NCBI GenBank assembly: GCA_037013495.1
Contig: CM072806.1
Coordinates: 18,831,001 to 18,895,000, forward strand
Direction: 5' to 3'
Length of the DNA: 64,000 nt
Source of the DNA: Hippophae tibetana
Taxonomy: Eukaryota > Streptophyta > Magnoliopsida > Rosales > Elaeagnaceae
Below are positions 1 to 12,449 of the stretch, in pieces. The position numbers and the translations under genes were made by a program. Positions within the stretch are counted from its first letter, which is position 1. Each line of letters begins with the position of its first letter. The notes under the pieces were generated by a model. That model had not been told where the DNA came from. It ran no database searches and was given only the letters and a program-made list of their open reading frames with translations.

Positions 1-339
1 TGAAAGTTTGAACTACATTAAACAAGGATAGATAGGAAAAACGATCAAAATAAATTGAAAACATTTAGCTTTATGGAAGATTTAAAAACTCAATGAAGTT
101 TGAAAAGAAGATAAAAGTTAACGAGGGGAAGGAAAAGTATGTAGAGGGAAACATGAAAATCGTCTATTACAATGAAGATAAAAACTTATACAAACCGATG
201 TATAACAACAATTCCAAGCCGTTTAAATGATACACATGACAAAACAAATAAATATATTATTAGATGTTTTACTTGAGAAAAATAATTCAAAATTTTAAAA
301 AAATCATTACGAAGAATTATAAAATTTGAAAAAAAATGA

Positions 340-1222
340 ATGTTCTTAATGATTTGTATATAAGAGGTACCTTATAAATAAAGAGTTTTTAGAATTTACT
401 GAGAAGTTTGTTTGACCAATATATATATATATTAAAGATATAAATATGCAGATATAAGTACGTTGGAAGATATATCTTAAAAATGGAGCTAAGCCGATTT
501 AGGAATGTACTTTGAAATAAGTAGTCCAAATCCTTTTAGTAACGTTATGAACTTAGAAATCACTTGCAAATCTAATTTACTTCTCAATAAATTTAGACCG
601 GTTTGTATACAAAAACAATTCTTTACACAAATCTATTTGTATAGAATTCTAAAAAAATCTTAAAGTGAACACTTCACTAACATTCATTTCGCATACAACT
701 ACACTATTATAGCTACATTAATTTTCGTTAACATATAATCCCTTAAATTTTATAATTCTCTCTTAATATTAATAATTAAGATCTAATTATTAATTATATT
801 TCTTTTAATTAAGAGTTATAAAATTTTAAGAGATTTTGTAACTTGTGAAAAATAAATATTGTTAGTGATATGTATAGTTAAGAGTTATCTTATTAAAAAA
901 AAGAGTTTTTAAAATTTAATGAGAAGCTTAATAGACCAAAATATGTTTTGAATAGATGTCTATGCAGACATGAGTGTGTTGGAAGATATACCCTAAAATA
1001 AATGGGCTTAAGATGATTTAAGAATGCACTTTCAAATAGATAGATCAAAGCCTTTTAGTAAACATAAAAATCACTTGCAAATATAGTTTACTAATTCTTA
1101 ATAAACTAGACTAATTTGTATATGAAAAATAATTCTTCACATAGTTCTATTTATATAGAATTATAATGAATCTTATGAGTTGAATTCACTAACACTCATT
1201 TCACATACAACTCCATTAACTA
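340..1222. repeat. Diverged tandem duplication, ~515-bp period
   Basis: Two related copies lie at about 340-711 and 856-1222. Both contain the same ordered blocks: an AAGAGTTTTTA/AAA block, a GTTGGAAGATATA block, CCTTTTAGTAA, AATCACTTGCAAAT, and CACTAACATTCATTTC-like text ending in CATACAACT. Corresponding positions are offset by 512-516 bases. No coding potential is seen. The blocks could be a decayed fragment of a larger element; I do not recognise the family. Confidence 0.6.
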
Positions 1223-1437
1223 GATTCATGATCTTTTTTCCTTATGAGTGTTGGGTCTAAAAAATAGTGTAACATTCATGTGATGTAAGATATCAAAGAA
1301 GAGTCTCTCTAAGTTTTCTCAAACACTAGGTTGAGTGTTAAAAAATTAAGATTGAGTGAGGATTCATTGAGAGTCAAAATGCATAGTTGGTTAGTGAAGA
1401 GCAACATCATTTTAAAAAGTTTCTCTTAGTGTTCATT

Positions 1438-1655
1438 TGTCGTATATCAGTTGGTATTTACAAGAGTGCACTATTTCTTATAGGAGAGAAATCTATATGA
1501 TTGTGTGTCGTATACCAGTTGGTAGTTGGAATGATACAATAGTTTCTATAGGTGAAGAGCCTATGTGGTGGTGTGATATATGTCAGCTGGGTACTATAAG
1601 GTCGCAACATTGAGTATAGGTGAGGAGCCAATGTGTTGGTGTGCCGTGTATCGAC
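1438..1655. repeat. Minisatellite, ~68-bp unit, about three copies
   Basis: Unit starts are visible at 1438, 1506, 1573 and 1641, each with a variant of TGTCGTATACCAG, followed about 40 bases later by TATAGGTGA(A/G)GAGCC-like text. Units are diverged. The stretch is less AT-rich than its surroundings and has no open reading frame. It could be the internal repeat of an LTR or leader, but no terminal structure is visible. Confidence 0.6.
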
Positions 1656-3108
1656 TCAACATTTTTAGGCATCAATAGTCGATCATAATAGGAATAAACT
1701 ATTATAAAAATTAAGTATATGAACTAAGTGTTGTTTTCACAATAAGTAAATGATTATATATATATGCTTAATGGATAGATTTTTGTTTTATATTGTAAAC
1801 TAGATAGATAGTTGAAGTATACTTCACCAATCAATTTTGAATATATTATTCTTTTGGGATTAGAATTGTCATTTTCATACTAAAAGTCAAACTCATTGCT
1901 TTGTAATGGTTATAAAATTATAAGATTTAGGATATTTTTTATTTTTCTTTTTAATTTTGTAATAATAAATAATTATTATAATGTTTATAATTCTTTTGAT
2001 TTTTCCTATTTAAATTTCACTCCGGGATAGTTTATATATTTTAAAGATATTCATATTTAAAACGATAATTATCAATTTTATTAACTCTCTCATAAAAGAA
2101 TCCATTATTTTATGAGTATTTTGGTTTTTATTTTTAATTCCTTCACCAAAAGATAATTAATACATAGGATCAATTATTTTTACATAAATTATAATTTAAA
2201 AATAAATAGATTAAAATTAATCCATAGCGTAACTTGATTCTATGCAAAGTAATATTAATAGTTAGAGTACACCTCACTAATTAATTTTTAGCATATCATT
2301 TTTTGGGATAAAATTATCAATTTTACATGAAAATACGAACTCACTTCTTCATTATATATAAACTACGAGTGTGTTTTGACTAAAAAAATTAATTTAAAAT
2401 ATTATAATTAACCAGATATAGTATAATTAATTTAAATTACATATAAAATTTTAGTTTAAAAATACATATAGTTTAATAAAAAAAACATTTAATTTTTTAA
2501 TATCTTAGATTTGTGAGATTTCACTCATCTCGACTTTATAACATTATTCACTCAAAAGATAAAAAATGCAAAAATTAAAAATTAAAACCAAAGTGATGAA
2601 GCTAAAAATAAGTTAAAACAAAAATATGAACAATAATTAATTTCATATTAAGAAATATAGAAAAACCAAAAATATTAATGAAATTCAATAATTTTTAAAA
2701 CTTTAAAGCTTATCTAATTAAACGTAGTTTCATTTATCACAAAATACTTAAAATTTATATTTATCAAAACGATTGATTATATATATTCTTGGATACACAC
2801 TACATAAGAATTTCAAACTAGAACATGGAATAGAAAATTATTTTAAAATCATTTTACTTGTGTGCAAGATATGTATTAATACATCAGTTCATTTGATATA
2901 CGTCACATTCAAAATTATGAGGAAAACATTTGTGAAAAATATTTAAATCCTCAAAGTATTATGCGTTATGAAATTATAAAAGTCAATAAAAGGAGAGTAC
3001 CTCTTTTTATAACTTTTTTAATCAAAATTTATAGATTGAAATTATTTTAGGTATAGTAATCTAATACATATTTAGGAGACTTTAGAATTTTTTATATTTT
3101 AATTTTAT

Positions 3109-4780
3109 AATAATAAACAATTATTATAATATTTGAGTATTTTGATTTTTTTCTTTTTAAATTTTCACTTAAATTAAATTTATAAATTTTAGATTCATTC
3201 ACATGTTAAAGATAATTATCAATTTCATTAAATATTTTACATTTAATCAAATACATTATAGTATTTTGATATTTCCTGTTAATTTTCCAACTAAAATATA
3301 ATTAATATGTAGAATTAAGTATTTTTTACACATAAATAATTTAGAAAATTAATTAAATTTTGACACATATTTATGTGACTTTCATTTTTCTATTTTAATT
3401 TTGTAATAATAGATAATTATTATAATATTCATAAGTTTTTAATTTTCTTTTTGTAAACTGTACTAAGACAAAATTTACAAAATTTAAATCTATTTAAATC
3501 GAATCAATTATTTTAGGAGTTTTTTAGTTGAGTCTTTTAATTTCCATACATAATCAATTAATTTTTTTTACATTAAATATAAATAAAAGAATAAAATAAA
3601 ATTTAACGCATATTGAGGAGATTTTTATTTTTTCATTTAATTTCATAATAATAGAAAGTAAATATAACATGAGTCATTGAATTTTTTCTTTTTAAATTTT
3701 AATTAAGAGAGAGTTTATAAATTTTAATATAATATAAGTCTTTTAGTCTTCCATTTTAAATATTTTATTAAAAAATAAGTAGTATAAAGAATTAATTATT
3801 TTTTACACTATTTATAATTAACACATTTTTATGAAATTTGTAATTTCCTTTTTATTTTCATAATAATAAATAATTATTATAATGTTATTGAATATTTTTA
3901 TTTTCTATTTCTAAATTTGTACTGAAGGAGAATTTATATAAAGCTATTCAAATAGAATGAATTATATTTGGAATCTTTTGATTATTACTTTTCATCCCCA
4001 CACAAAATCAATTTGGAGACTTTGGACTTTCTCCTTTTAATTTCATAATAATAGAAAATTAATATAATAGCAAGAGTCTTTTTTATTTTTATTTTTAAAA
4101 TTTTTATTATGAGATAATTTTTAAATTTTAAATCTATTCACATATCATCAATTATTTTATTAGTCATTTAGTTTTCCATTTCAATTTTCTCGCTAAAAAT
4201 AATTAATACAAAGAATCCGTTATTTTTAAACTAAATTTATAATTAACATATATTTAGAAGACTTTTAGTTTACTTTTTCTATTCCATAATAATGGAAAAT
4301 CATTACAAGGTTCACAAATATTTTGATTTTCACTTTTAAATTTATAAATTCTAAATATTGTATAAAATCAATTATTTTAAGAGTAATTTGTCTTTTCCTT
4401 TTAATTTTTCCACTAAGAGATAAGCAATACATTGAATTAATTATTTTACATTAAATATAATTTAGAAAATAAATTCAAATATTACTTTTGATTTTTCTTT
4501 TAATTCCATAATAGTAGATAAGCATTATAATATTTATGAGTCTTTTAATTTACCATTTTTAATTTTCACTAACATAAAATTTATAAATTTGAAAACTATT
4601 AACATAACATCAATTATTTTAAAAGTATTTTGATTCTTTCTTTTAATTATCACTCTAATAGATATTTCATAAATAAATAATTTGAAAACTATTAACACAA
4701 CATCAATTATTTTTAAAGTATTTTGATTCTTTCTTTTAATTATCACTCTAATAGATATTTCATAAATATTTAATTAATTT
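3109..4780. repeat. Local subarray of ~220-bp AT-rich units
   Basis: Variants of the core AATAATAGATAATTATTATAA recur at 3109, 3405, 3647, 3862, 4047, 4288 and 4510, that is at spacings of 296, 242, 215, 185, 241 and 222 bases. Each is followed by a TTTTGATTTT-CTTTTTAAATTTT block and then a (C)ATCAATTATTTTA block. Outlying copies of the same core sit at 1961 and 5458 in the 450-bp units. This looks like expansion of one half of the larger unit. Confidence 0.6.
4588..4773. repeat. Perfect-looking 93-bp tandem duplication
   Basis: Two head-to-tail copies, 4588-4680 and 4681-4773, start with TTTGAAAACTATTAACA and run through GATTCTTTC, TAATTATCACTCTAATAG and ATATTTCATAAAT. Only a few bases differ, so this is much younger than the array around it. 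Confidence 0.85.
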
Positions 4781-4969
4781 TATGATAAATATAATTTAAA
4801 AAATAAATAAATTGAACTTAATTTATAATTAAATTAGATTACATGCAAGACTATAAAGATAATTAGCCTATATCTCACCAATTAATTGATGAGATGTCAT
4901 TTTTGGGGTTAGTTTGGTCATTTTCATATAAAAATGCAAAATCACTCCTTTATAATAGTTATATGATTA

Positions 4970-5425
4970 GAGAAAAGTGTCACACAATTTATTTAAATTA
5001 GGGCCAATTAATGACAAATTACATTAAATTAGAAATAAGTGTGTTTAGTTTTCTAGGTATGAAAAAAAGGTCAATTAATGACAATTACAATATTTTAATG
5101 ATTTTTTAATATTTTTTAAAAAATAGAATATATAATTAAATAACTTTATGTTGGAATATTAATATTATTGATTTTTTTCTTAGACTATTCTATATTAAAT
5201 TTCATTTTCATCATTGTTAAATACTTATATTTTAAGCGTATTTTAGTTATTTGATAAAAACATATATTTTTATATAAATGATATTAAAATGATATAATTT
5301 GTTATTAATTGACCTTTTTTTTTCAAATCAAGAAGACTAAATGAGAGGTCAAAAATCTAAGAAATCAAACACATCAATAACCTAATTTAAGTGACCTGTA
5401 TATCACCTTAACCTATATAGTATTT
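4970..5425. mobile_element. MITE-like inverted-repeat element
   Basis: The arms AAAAAAAGGTCAATTAATGA (about 5065) and its reverse complement near 5305-5330 (TTATTAATTGACCTTTTTTT) are part of imperfect inverted repeats that also include a TTTAAATTAGG block near 4995 and CCTAATTTAAGTGACC near 5381. The interior is AT-rich and non-coding. The element sits between two blocks that are contiguous in a sister ~450-bp repeat unit, which supports insertion. Superfamily and exact ends are unresolved; no clean target duplication was found. Confidence 0.55.
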
Positions 5426-5860
5426 AGGATTATTTTATTTTTCTCTTGTAATTTTATAATAATAAATAGTTATTATAATGTTTATAAGCTTTTTTGTTTT
5501 CCCTATTTAAATTTCAACTAAGGGATAATTTATTGATTTTAAAGTTATTTAGATGTTAGTTATAACTATTAATTTTATTAATTCTCTTACATAAAATCAA
5601 TTATTTTAGGTATATTTTAGTTTTATTATTAATTATCTTTCTAATAGATAATTATACATACAATCAATTATTTTTTAAACTAAATATAATTTTAAATAAA
5701 TAAATAAAATTAATTTATAGTGTAACTAGATTGTATGAAGAAATATATTGATAATTGGAGTACAAATTAGTAATTAATTTTTGACATGTCATTTTTAGAG
5801 ATATGAGGTCTTTTTTTCATATAAAATTGCAAACTCACTCATAATAGTAATAAGATATAA

Positions 5861-6431
5861 CAAAGTTTTTTTTGAGTTATTTTGAAAAAATAAAAATAAA
5901 AATTTATTAATAAAGATCAAATATACAATTTAGATTAAAACTTATTTATCTAAATATATTGATGATCAAATTTAATAAAGTAAAATAGAAGGTATTCATT
6001 AATACAAGAAAAAACTAAAATTTCATTATTTACTTTATTGTAAATTTATTCAATCACGTGTTTTATTGTTTTAATTAATATATTACTTAATCTTGAGAAA
6101 TAGTTGAAACTTAATATATCATTCTTTATATAAAATACAAGTAAAATAACATAAATATAGAATATATTATTCTAGATTAATATATAGACAAAAGAAAGCC
6201 ACACTAGCTTATAGAATACAAATATATGTTTTTGTTCTATTCAAATAAAAAATAAGGAGAGGGGAATATTAAAGGAGATTCTCTTCGATGTATGATGAAA
6301 TATATTGCTTTGAGACTTTGGAAGAAGAGGAAAATGCAAAAGTGACTAGGTTATTCGAGAGGTATTAGGGTTTGTGGTAAATAATAGAACTCTATTTAAT
6401 GAAATTTTTTTAAGTTAAAATTTTAATAAAT
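5861..6431. other. AT-rich spacer, nothing recognised
   Basis: No repeat of the neighbouring array, no domain and no convincing gene structure is seen between the satellite-like array and the Copia-B LTR. Confidence 0.6.
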
Positions 6432-6663
6432 TGTTGATATATATAGCACTATTTCTGTTGAATACAGAAAGCAACATTACAGTGATGACGACCCAAGTTT
6501 CAACAATGATAGCCCCAACTCTTACTAACACTTGGCCACGGTAGATATTGAAGATTGCCATTGAAAATTGGTTCTAATCTTTATATATATTTTTCCTATA
6601 AATATACCTCAGCTTGTGACTTGTAAAACAGAAAAGAAATGAATCATATTAAAAACTTGTTCA
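6432..6663 (+). mobile_element. Copia-B 5' LTR (232 bp)
   Basis: The block begins TGTTGATATATA and ends ...AACTTGTTCA directly before a canonical initiator-methionine primer-binding site. It contains TATATATTTTTCCTATAAATATACC as short AT promoter-like stretches in its second half. Short LTR length and this primer site are typical of plant Copia elements. The matching 3' LTR is not visible in the window, so the element is a 3'-truncated relic. Confidence 0.75.
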
Positions 6664-6675
6664 TGGTATCAAAGC
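6664..6675 (+). other. Primer-binding site of Copia-B
   Basis: TGGTATCAAAGC follows the LTR end immediately. It matches, with one difference, the TGGTATCAGAGC sequence complementary to the 3' end of plant initiator tRNA-Met, used to prime minus-strand synthesis. Confidence 0.8.
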
Positions 6676-7188
6676 CAAGACGATGCTCAGTACAAATTTG
6701 AAGCTTTGGTTATCTAAAACTAAACATTCTTTCACTGCAACAAGTTTTTTGTTCTTAGAAAAGTACTCATTCAAACGTGACATAGAAAATAATTTTCGAA
6801 GCAATAAGTTTTCTCAGATACCATACCAGAAAACTCTACCCACAATTCTGATAACTCTATAATATTTACCGTCGCCGTGAACAACCCCACATCCATGCAG
6901 TGTCTAAAGGTAGAAGACGCTGATGTGTCACATGATTCGATTCATCCACAACCGGTCCAAAAATAATTTTGGTTTAAAAATAAGTCCAATCCAATATTAA
7001 TCCCAGTTTACAACCTTATTCAAACTAGTTTGTCGAAAACCACCAGTTCCATACCATTCTGACCGGTTCTTGAACTAATCTTTTTGGTTCCAAAATCCTT
7101 ACATCATTTTCTTTAACAACCCATCATTATACTAGATATCCTAGTCTGTCTACAATACAATTACGATAGATGATAAAAGTTCATCATC
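6676..7188 (+). pseudogene. Copia-B leader and broken gag start
   Basis: This is the internal region downstream of the primer site. A reading stretch around 6870-6960 includes KVEDADVSHDSIHPQP, which could be a gag N-terminus but is followed quickly by stops. The region is cut at 7188 by the left end of CACTA-1 and continues at 15420, where a recognisable Copia gag motif appears. Function in a live element would be the capsid-forming gag protein; here it is dead. Confidence 0.5.
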
Positions 7189-7199
7189 AACTACTACAA

Positions 7200-7530
7200 T
7201 GAAGAACTTTTAAGTCGATTATTAACTTACTTAAAAGGGATTTTAAGTCGGTTTATAGTAGATTTTAATTTTTAAGTCGATTCAACAATATAATCAACTT
7301 AAAATTTAAAATCGCTCCTACATATCAATCGACTTAAGTTTTTAAGTCAATCTTACGTGTCAACTACTTTAAATTTTAAGTCGATCTTAAATGTTAACTG
7401 ACTTTAAATTTTAAGTTAGTCTTATGTGTCAACTAACATAAAAATTAAGGTCAATTCTACTGGTAAATTGATCTAAAATTTTAAGTGGATTCTACCTTAG
7501 AACCGACTTAAAAATGGTATAAACTCTAAA
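7200..7530. repeat. CACTA-1 left subterminal repeat array
   Basis: About ten copies of TTTTAAGTCGATT-like words in both orientations alternate with GTGTCAACTA (near 7366 and 7427), TGTTAACTGA and similar. Dense direct and inverted subterminal repeats are the binding platform for the TNPA-type protein in CACTA elements. Confidence 0.75.
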
Positions 7531-8546
7531 CATATTTTGGTTATTTTTTGCTAGCCTCCTATATTTTTTAAATCATATAACTGCCGAAAAAACCATAATA
7601 TGTTTAAAAGAGATTTTAAAACTTTTTATTCATTTAAAAACTAGATATTTATTAATTACTTAATAACTAAACTTATAACAAAAAATAACTTATATACAAT
7701 ATATATATATATATACAAATTTAACTTAATTACAATATCACTAAATATTATAAATAAATATACATATACATGGTATATTAGATATAAAATTACATATGTC
7801 CATTACATGTGCAATTTTACAAGATAAACACACATAATAAAACGATACGTATGTTATTCAATATCATCAAATTCTTCTTCTCATTTTTCTTGTGACCTTA
7901 TAATTTGAAACATGTATTCATCACATTTTTCTTGTAAATCTTCAAAAAGTTGCCTAGCCCATTTTACTCCAACCAAATAACTATATATATTTAAATTCAA
8001 AATAATAATTTAATATCATGAATTCACAAAAAATAACTTATATATGTTAAAAGATCATTAGTTATTTAACAAGTATACATGCAACATTATAAATATTCTC
8101 ATGACCTAAAATGAAGAGACTTAAAAAACTGACATAGCTTACATGCTATGTGAAATATTGAATTTAAATCTTTAGGTTAACAAATTTAAAGTATGATTAT
8201 GAAACAAGTGAACACATCAAAAGCACCTCACAAGTAGTACAATTTCAAAAACACAAATAAACAAAACTTATTTCATAATTAACATCATAAATTCATTAAA
8301 AATAACTTATATGTTAAAATAATATATTAGTAAAAGAGATTATCACATCTTTAATTGACATGTTGATATTTGAGATGATCTCAATCATAAATTTCATACA
8401 TAATTCCGTTATTTTGTTATGGAATCTACCAAAAACAAGTGTAAATGGTTTTGCAATTTGAACAACTTTATTATTCAACCGTACAATTCATTAAAAAATC
8501 ACCAAATGTGATGGGTGATTAGCTTCAAGTCGATAATAACATGCCT

Positions 8547-8551
<5 letters not shown>

Positions 8552-8587
<36 letters not shown>
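8552..8587. repeat. (AT)n microsatellite
   Basis: An uninterrupted run of about 18 AT dinucleotides within the non-coding left part of CACTA-1. Confidence 0.95.
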
Positions 8588-8588
<1 letters not shown>

Positions 8589-9470
8589 CTAATTAGATAA
8601 TATAAACATAATTATATCCTCTATATAAATGATTTTTTTTATTGAGGACGCATCTTGTCTACATAAGTCGATTATTTGAATTCAAATAATTGTAATATGC
8701 ATTCGATCGATATATAAGATTGTCCAATGTCAACTCCAGATATTTCGCATAGTCCACCCATAATTCATACTATTTTTGCTTGCAACAATAGTTATTAAAG
8801 AACCAAGATTTTTACTGAAATTTATAGCATAGTCATAATTATACTTCTTCCATAGCTTCTTTTTGAATGACTTGGTAATTTTCCAATAGATATAGATTTT
8901 TCACAAGATACTTCCTTTGCATATCTTAAATTTGTGACACTTAATACTTTTGATATAATAGACTAAACAAGTGGTATTATATTAGTAACAATAAAAGAAT
9001 AATAATAAAATACAAATAGTAAAAAAAAATTATTGTAAATAAAAATAAATAGTTCCATATCAAAATTTAGCACAACTTGATTTGATGGCGAAACCACATA
9101 TTGTCCAGCAGCTTCTTGGATTGTGGTACAATAAGAGAGCACTATTAGTGGACAATGATGGAGCAATAATTGGTCAATTATTATTCACCAATAATTTGGA
9201 AAATATTGATTGTGAATCTTTCAATCATTGCGTTTAAAATTGTTGTACTATTTCAATAGCAACATAGTCTGTAAATGATGGATCTTTCAACAAACATTTC
9301 ATATTCTGTAAAACATGTAAGAGTTATATACAATAAATAAAATATATAATGAAAAATAGAAATAATAAACCATTTACATAAGCTTTAAATTTGACCACAA
9401 ATGATTCATAAAATGGAGAAGGCTTCCTATGTGGGGTAGCTATTGGAAGAATACTCTTATCAAAATATTC

Positions 9471-10970
9471 TTATGAGTGATGGTAAGAATGCACAGATTG
9501 CATTAGAGATATTGAAATACCATATGATTGCATGGGTATTTCTGGCATATATATGGGTCCAATAGGATGACTATATCCTATAGAAGACATAGGTTGGCCA
9601 TGATATTGCATAGGTGTCATGCATATCATAGATGGTGGCATGCTTGGCATGGATGGTGGCATGTCTGGCCAATAAGGCATGATTTAATTGTAGTATAGTG
9701 GCATGTTTGGCATGTGTTATGATACCCCAGCTTGGTAACTTTGAAATTTCTTTATACTTGCAAGCTTATTAACATAGTAGCCTTAAAGGAGTTCAACTCT
9801 TCTTCAACTTTTAACTTATCCTTACTAATCATCTTAGGCATTTGTTTTGGAATATTGAAAAACTCCATTTAACTATCATATTGGCTTTCTCTCCTAATAC
9901 GACCAGGATGATTGGGTCCAAATTCATAATATATGGCATCTTTCCTTGGTTGCTCAATTAATTCACCCAATTTATTTGTTCTTAAACCGTTCTCTACAAA
10001 TAAAAAAAAAATAAAGAATTCCATACATTATTACATGAATATGTAAAAATCATAGCAAGGACTTTGTATAAAGTTAAATTACTAACCAACTTATTGAGTT
10101 GTTCTTCTCCTTGTTTATTCATTGGTTTTGACTTCTTTGTTTTTAGTTTTTTTGTTTCTATATACAATTCAGCTCGAGTAACTAGTTTACCCAATTCAGC
10201 TTCCTACGTACATAAATTAAATAAATTTATTAACCAATTTATTAACTTAAGTTAGAGGAAAATAAATATAAAAATAGTTATAAATTAGTAACTTAATATT
10301 ACCATTCTTTGTCTAACTTCAGGATTTGATGACCTCCCAATACGATTAGGAAGAATATTCTGCATTTTTATATTTTGGTATTCTTCCCTAATGATTTGAA
10401 ATTCATTTGAATGCCTATAATCCACGAACTCTTTTCATACTTGGGGTTCTATCCACGGGTGATCTTCAGGAATTTTATATAGTTCTTCTTCATTAAATGG
10501 TTCCAAGTATGAAAACACATAATTTTTAGCCAATTTAGAAGTTTTATATTCCTTTCATGCCTTATTTGTAATTTTTAGCACTTATTAACCTAATTATTGG
10601 GGACTTTAAAATGATTCTGTAAAAAAACACATTTTAGAGGAGATATAATACAAAAAGGATATAATATATAATTAATTATAAAACAAATGAGACTTACATA
10701 AATGGTTTTCCATATCTTGTACTTTTCACATTCTTCAACTTTACTTCATTATTTATATTGATTGACATACTTGATTTGACAAGTCTACTGATAAAAGATT
10801 TCAAATGTTGGCCATTTTCTCTTAACTGATTACTATTTGCATCGAATTCAACAGATATTATATCATTTGGATTAAATGGAGCATGAGATATATTAGCCCA
10901 ACTCCTTTTAAAATGCCTCAATAGATCACTTATATCGATAATCTCTAGCACCCTAGGATCCATGAAATAT
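9471..10970 (-). pseudogene. Transposase_24-like second gene of CACTA-1
   Basis: The pieces run from high to low coordinates. 10694-10963 encodes a start with MDPRVLEIIDISDLLRHFKR and the phrase ENGQHLKSFISRLVKSS. About 10320-10600 reads EFVDYRHSNEFQIIREEYQ and NILPNRIGRSSNPEVRQRM. 9994-10194 carries GKLVTRAELYIETK and KPMNKQGEEQLNKL. These are the order and motifs of the plant En/Spm-type Transposase_24 family (DNA binding at transposon ends in related proteins). A Met/Pro-rich stretch at 9471-9680 may be its C-terminus. Stops and probable introns separate the pieces; no full-length frame exists. It sits directly downstream of the transposase relic, as usual for CACTA. Confidence 0.7.
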
Positions 10971-11109
10971 CTACAAATAATGACAAAATAAAAATTAATT
11001 CACAATTTATCTCTAAACATATAAATAAGAGTTATTAGAATAATATAGAATATACATTATATTTAATTAGGTTTTTGATCGTCTGTATATATATGCGCCT
11101 TCATAATCA

Positions 11110-12440
11110 CTTCGAATCTATCACAAAGAATCATCATCGTCAACTAGATCATCATATACATTAGGAAATATGTTTGAGAAATGACTAATATTTGATAACA
11201 TATCAAGCATGTCATCATCTTCTAAAGCATTGCAATGGTAGAAATATTTTTGTGGAAGCATTAACATAACATACTATCTTGTGTTAACTTGATCGCTCAC
11301 GTAAAATATTTGTTTTACTTGAAGTGCTAACATAAAAAGATCACCAGTGTGCCCTATCTTGGATAAGTTTATAAGGATAAATCCAAAATCATCTATTTTA
11401 TATTCAATATTTATAGTGTCTTCGACCCAATCATACAAGAATACTATTTCATAGAAGACCTCATAATCAAGTTCCCAAATTTCTTAAATTATGTCATAAT
11501 AAGTTCTATCAAAAGGTACATGATTACTGTATTTTGAACTAGAAAATTGTCAAATTTGTGCAACCATCTTTACCCCACTATTTTGATTTACTCGAACTTT
11601 GTTCCTTGCTTGTGCTGTAAACCTAGAACAATTAATTGTGAAACTAGAATACGATTTGACAATGAATTTTGGACCATGTGCAAGCCATTTTAAAGTTTTG
11701 GTTATTTTATGATTGAGTTTGTTGAGTTCAACTCGAATCTATGCATATAAAAACATGAAATGTGTTTAAAACAAGGTTGTAAAACATTATATAGAATGTA
11801 ATCTTACGAATTCTTCTATATGACATTTACATGGTTGCAAAATCAATTAATAAGTTCTCGTTTATACTCATCATACAACCATTTTTCTCCTCCTTTTTAT
11901 ATAACGAGGATCGATCTTCAGTAAGTTCAAATGCATTCTATGATATTATGAAAGATATATCAATTATATGTCATTAATAGTTAAATAAATAATAATTTTT
12001 TTTATATGAAAAAAGGTGAACCCAACATGCATTGTCATTACTTACTCTATGTACGGTTGTACTTCATTATTATTTACCAAAATGATTCGGTGTGCTTTTT
12101 CCCATCAAGTGCGATCAATGAATATTTTATATTTGTACATTATGTTTGGAGTGCTTAATCTGATAAGATATATATAATCTACTCACACCCTTATTTATCT
12201 CTTATTTATGAGTATCATCAATATTGTTTCCATGATAATACTAATATCTATAACTCAAAAGAATACAAGTACAAATAATGTGATACTTAACCTTATCAAC
12301 ATCATGAAATTTCTCATTTTTACATTTAATACATGGGCATCAAATCATATTGATTTCATTATTACTGTTTCTACGTGAAACTTCCAAGAAAGTTTCAACT
12401 TCAAAAATATAGTCTTGCTAAATTCTACACTTTGACATCC
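11110..12440 (-). pseudogene. TNP2-type CACTA transposase relic, core missing
   Basis: Reading the minus strand: near 12210-12440 is a Transpos_assoc-like end with CPCIKCKNEKFH and a later YHG-like remnant. Near 12053-12100 is AHRIILVNNNEVQPYIE, as in the C-terminal half of these transposases. Near 11846-11900 is EKWLYDEYKRELIN. Near 11573-11705 is LKWLAHGPKFIVKSYSSF. Near 11255-11520 is a DUF4216-like piece with EIWELDYEVFYEIVFLYD and GHTGDLFMLALQVKQIFYV. The catalytic DDE-containing core expected between the first and second pieces is absent, so an internal deletion removed it. Several in-frame stops remain. Family assignment is firm; the protein is non-functional. Confidence 0.75.
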
Positions 12441-12449
12441 AAAATTTAT

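Larger units (their letters stand above)
1800..5860. repeat. Degenerate satellite-like array, ~450-bp unit
   Basis: A block built around CACCAATTAATTTTTGACATGTCATTTTTGGG-like text (shown here only as a composite of its variants' short blocks: CTCACTAATTAATT, GTCATTTT, CATATAAAAATGCAAA) occurs near 1821, 2271, 4871 and 5761. The first pair is 450 bases apart. The last pair is 890 apart, but about 450 of that is the MITE-like insertion at 4970-5425. Between these blocks lies AT-rich text with the core AATAATAAATAATTATTATAATG. The array has no protein coding; the short frames across it are spurious. Confidence 0.6.
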
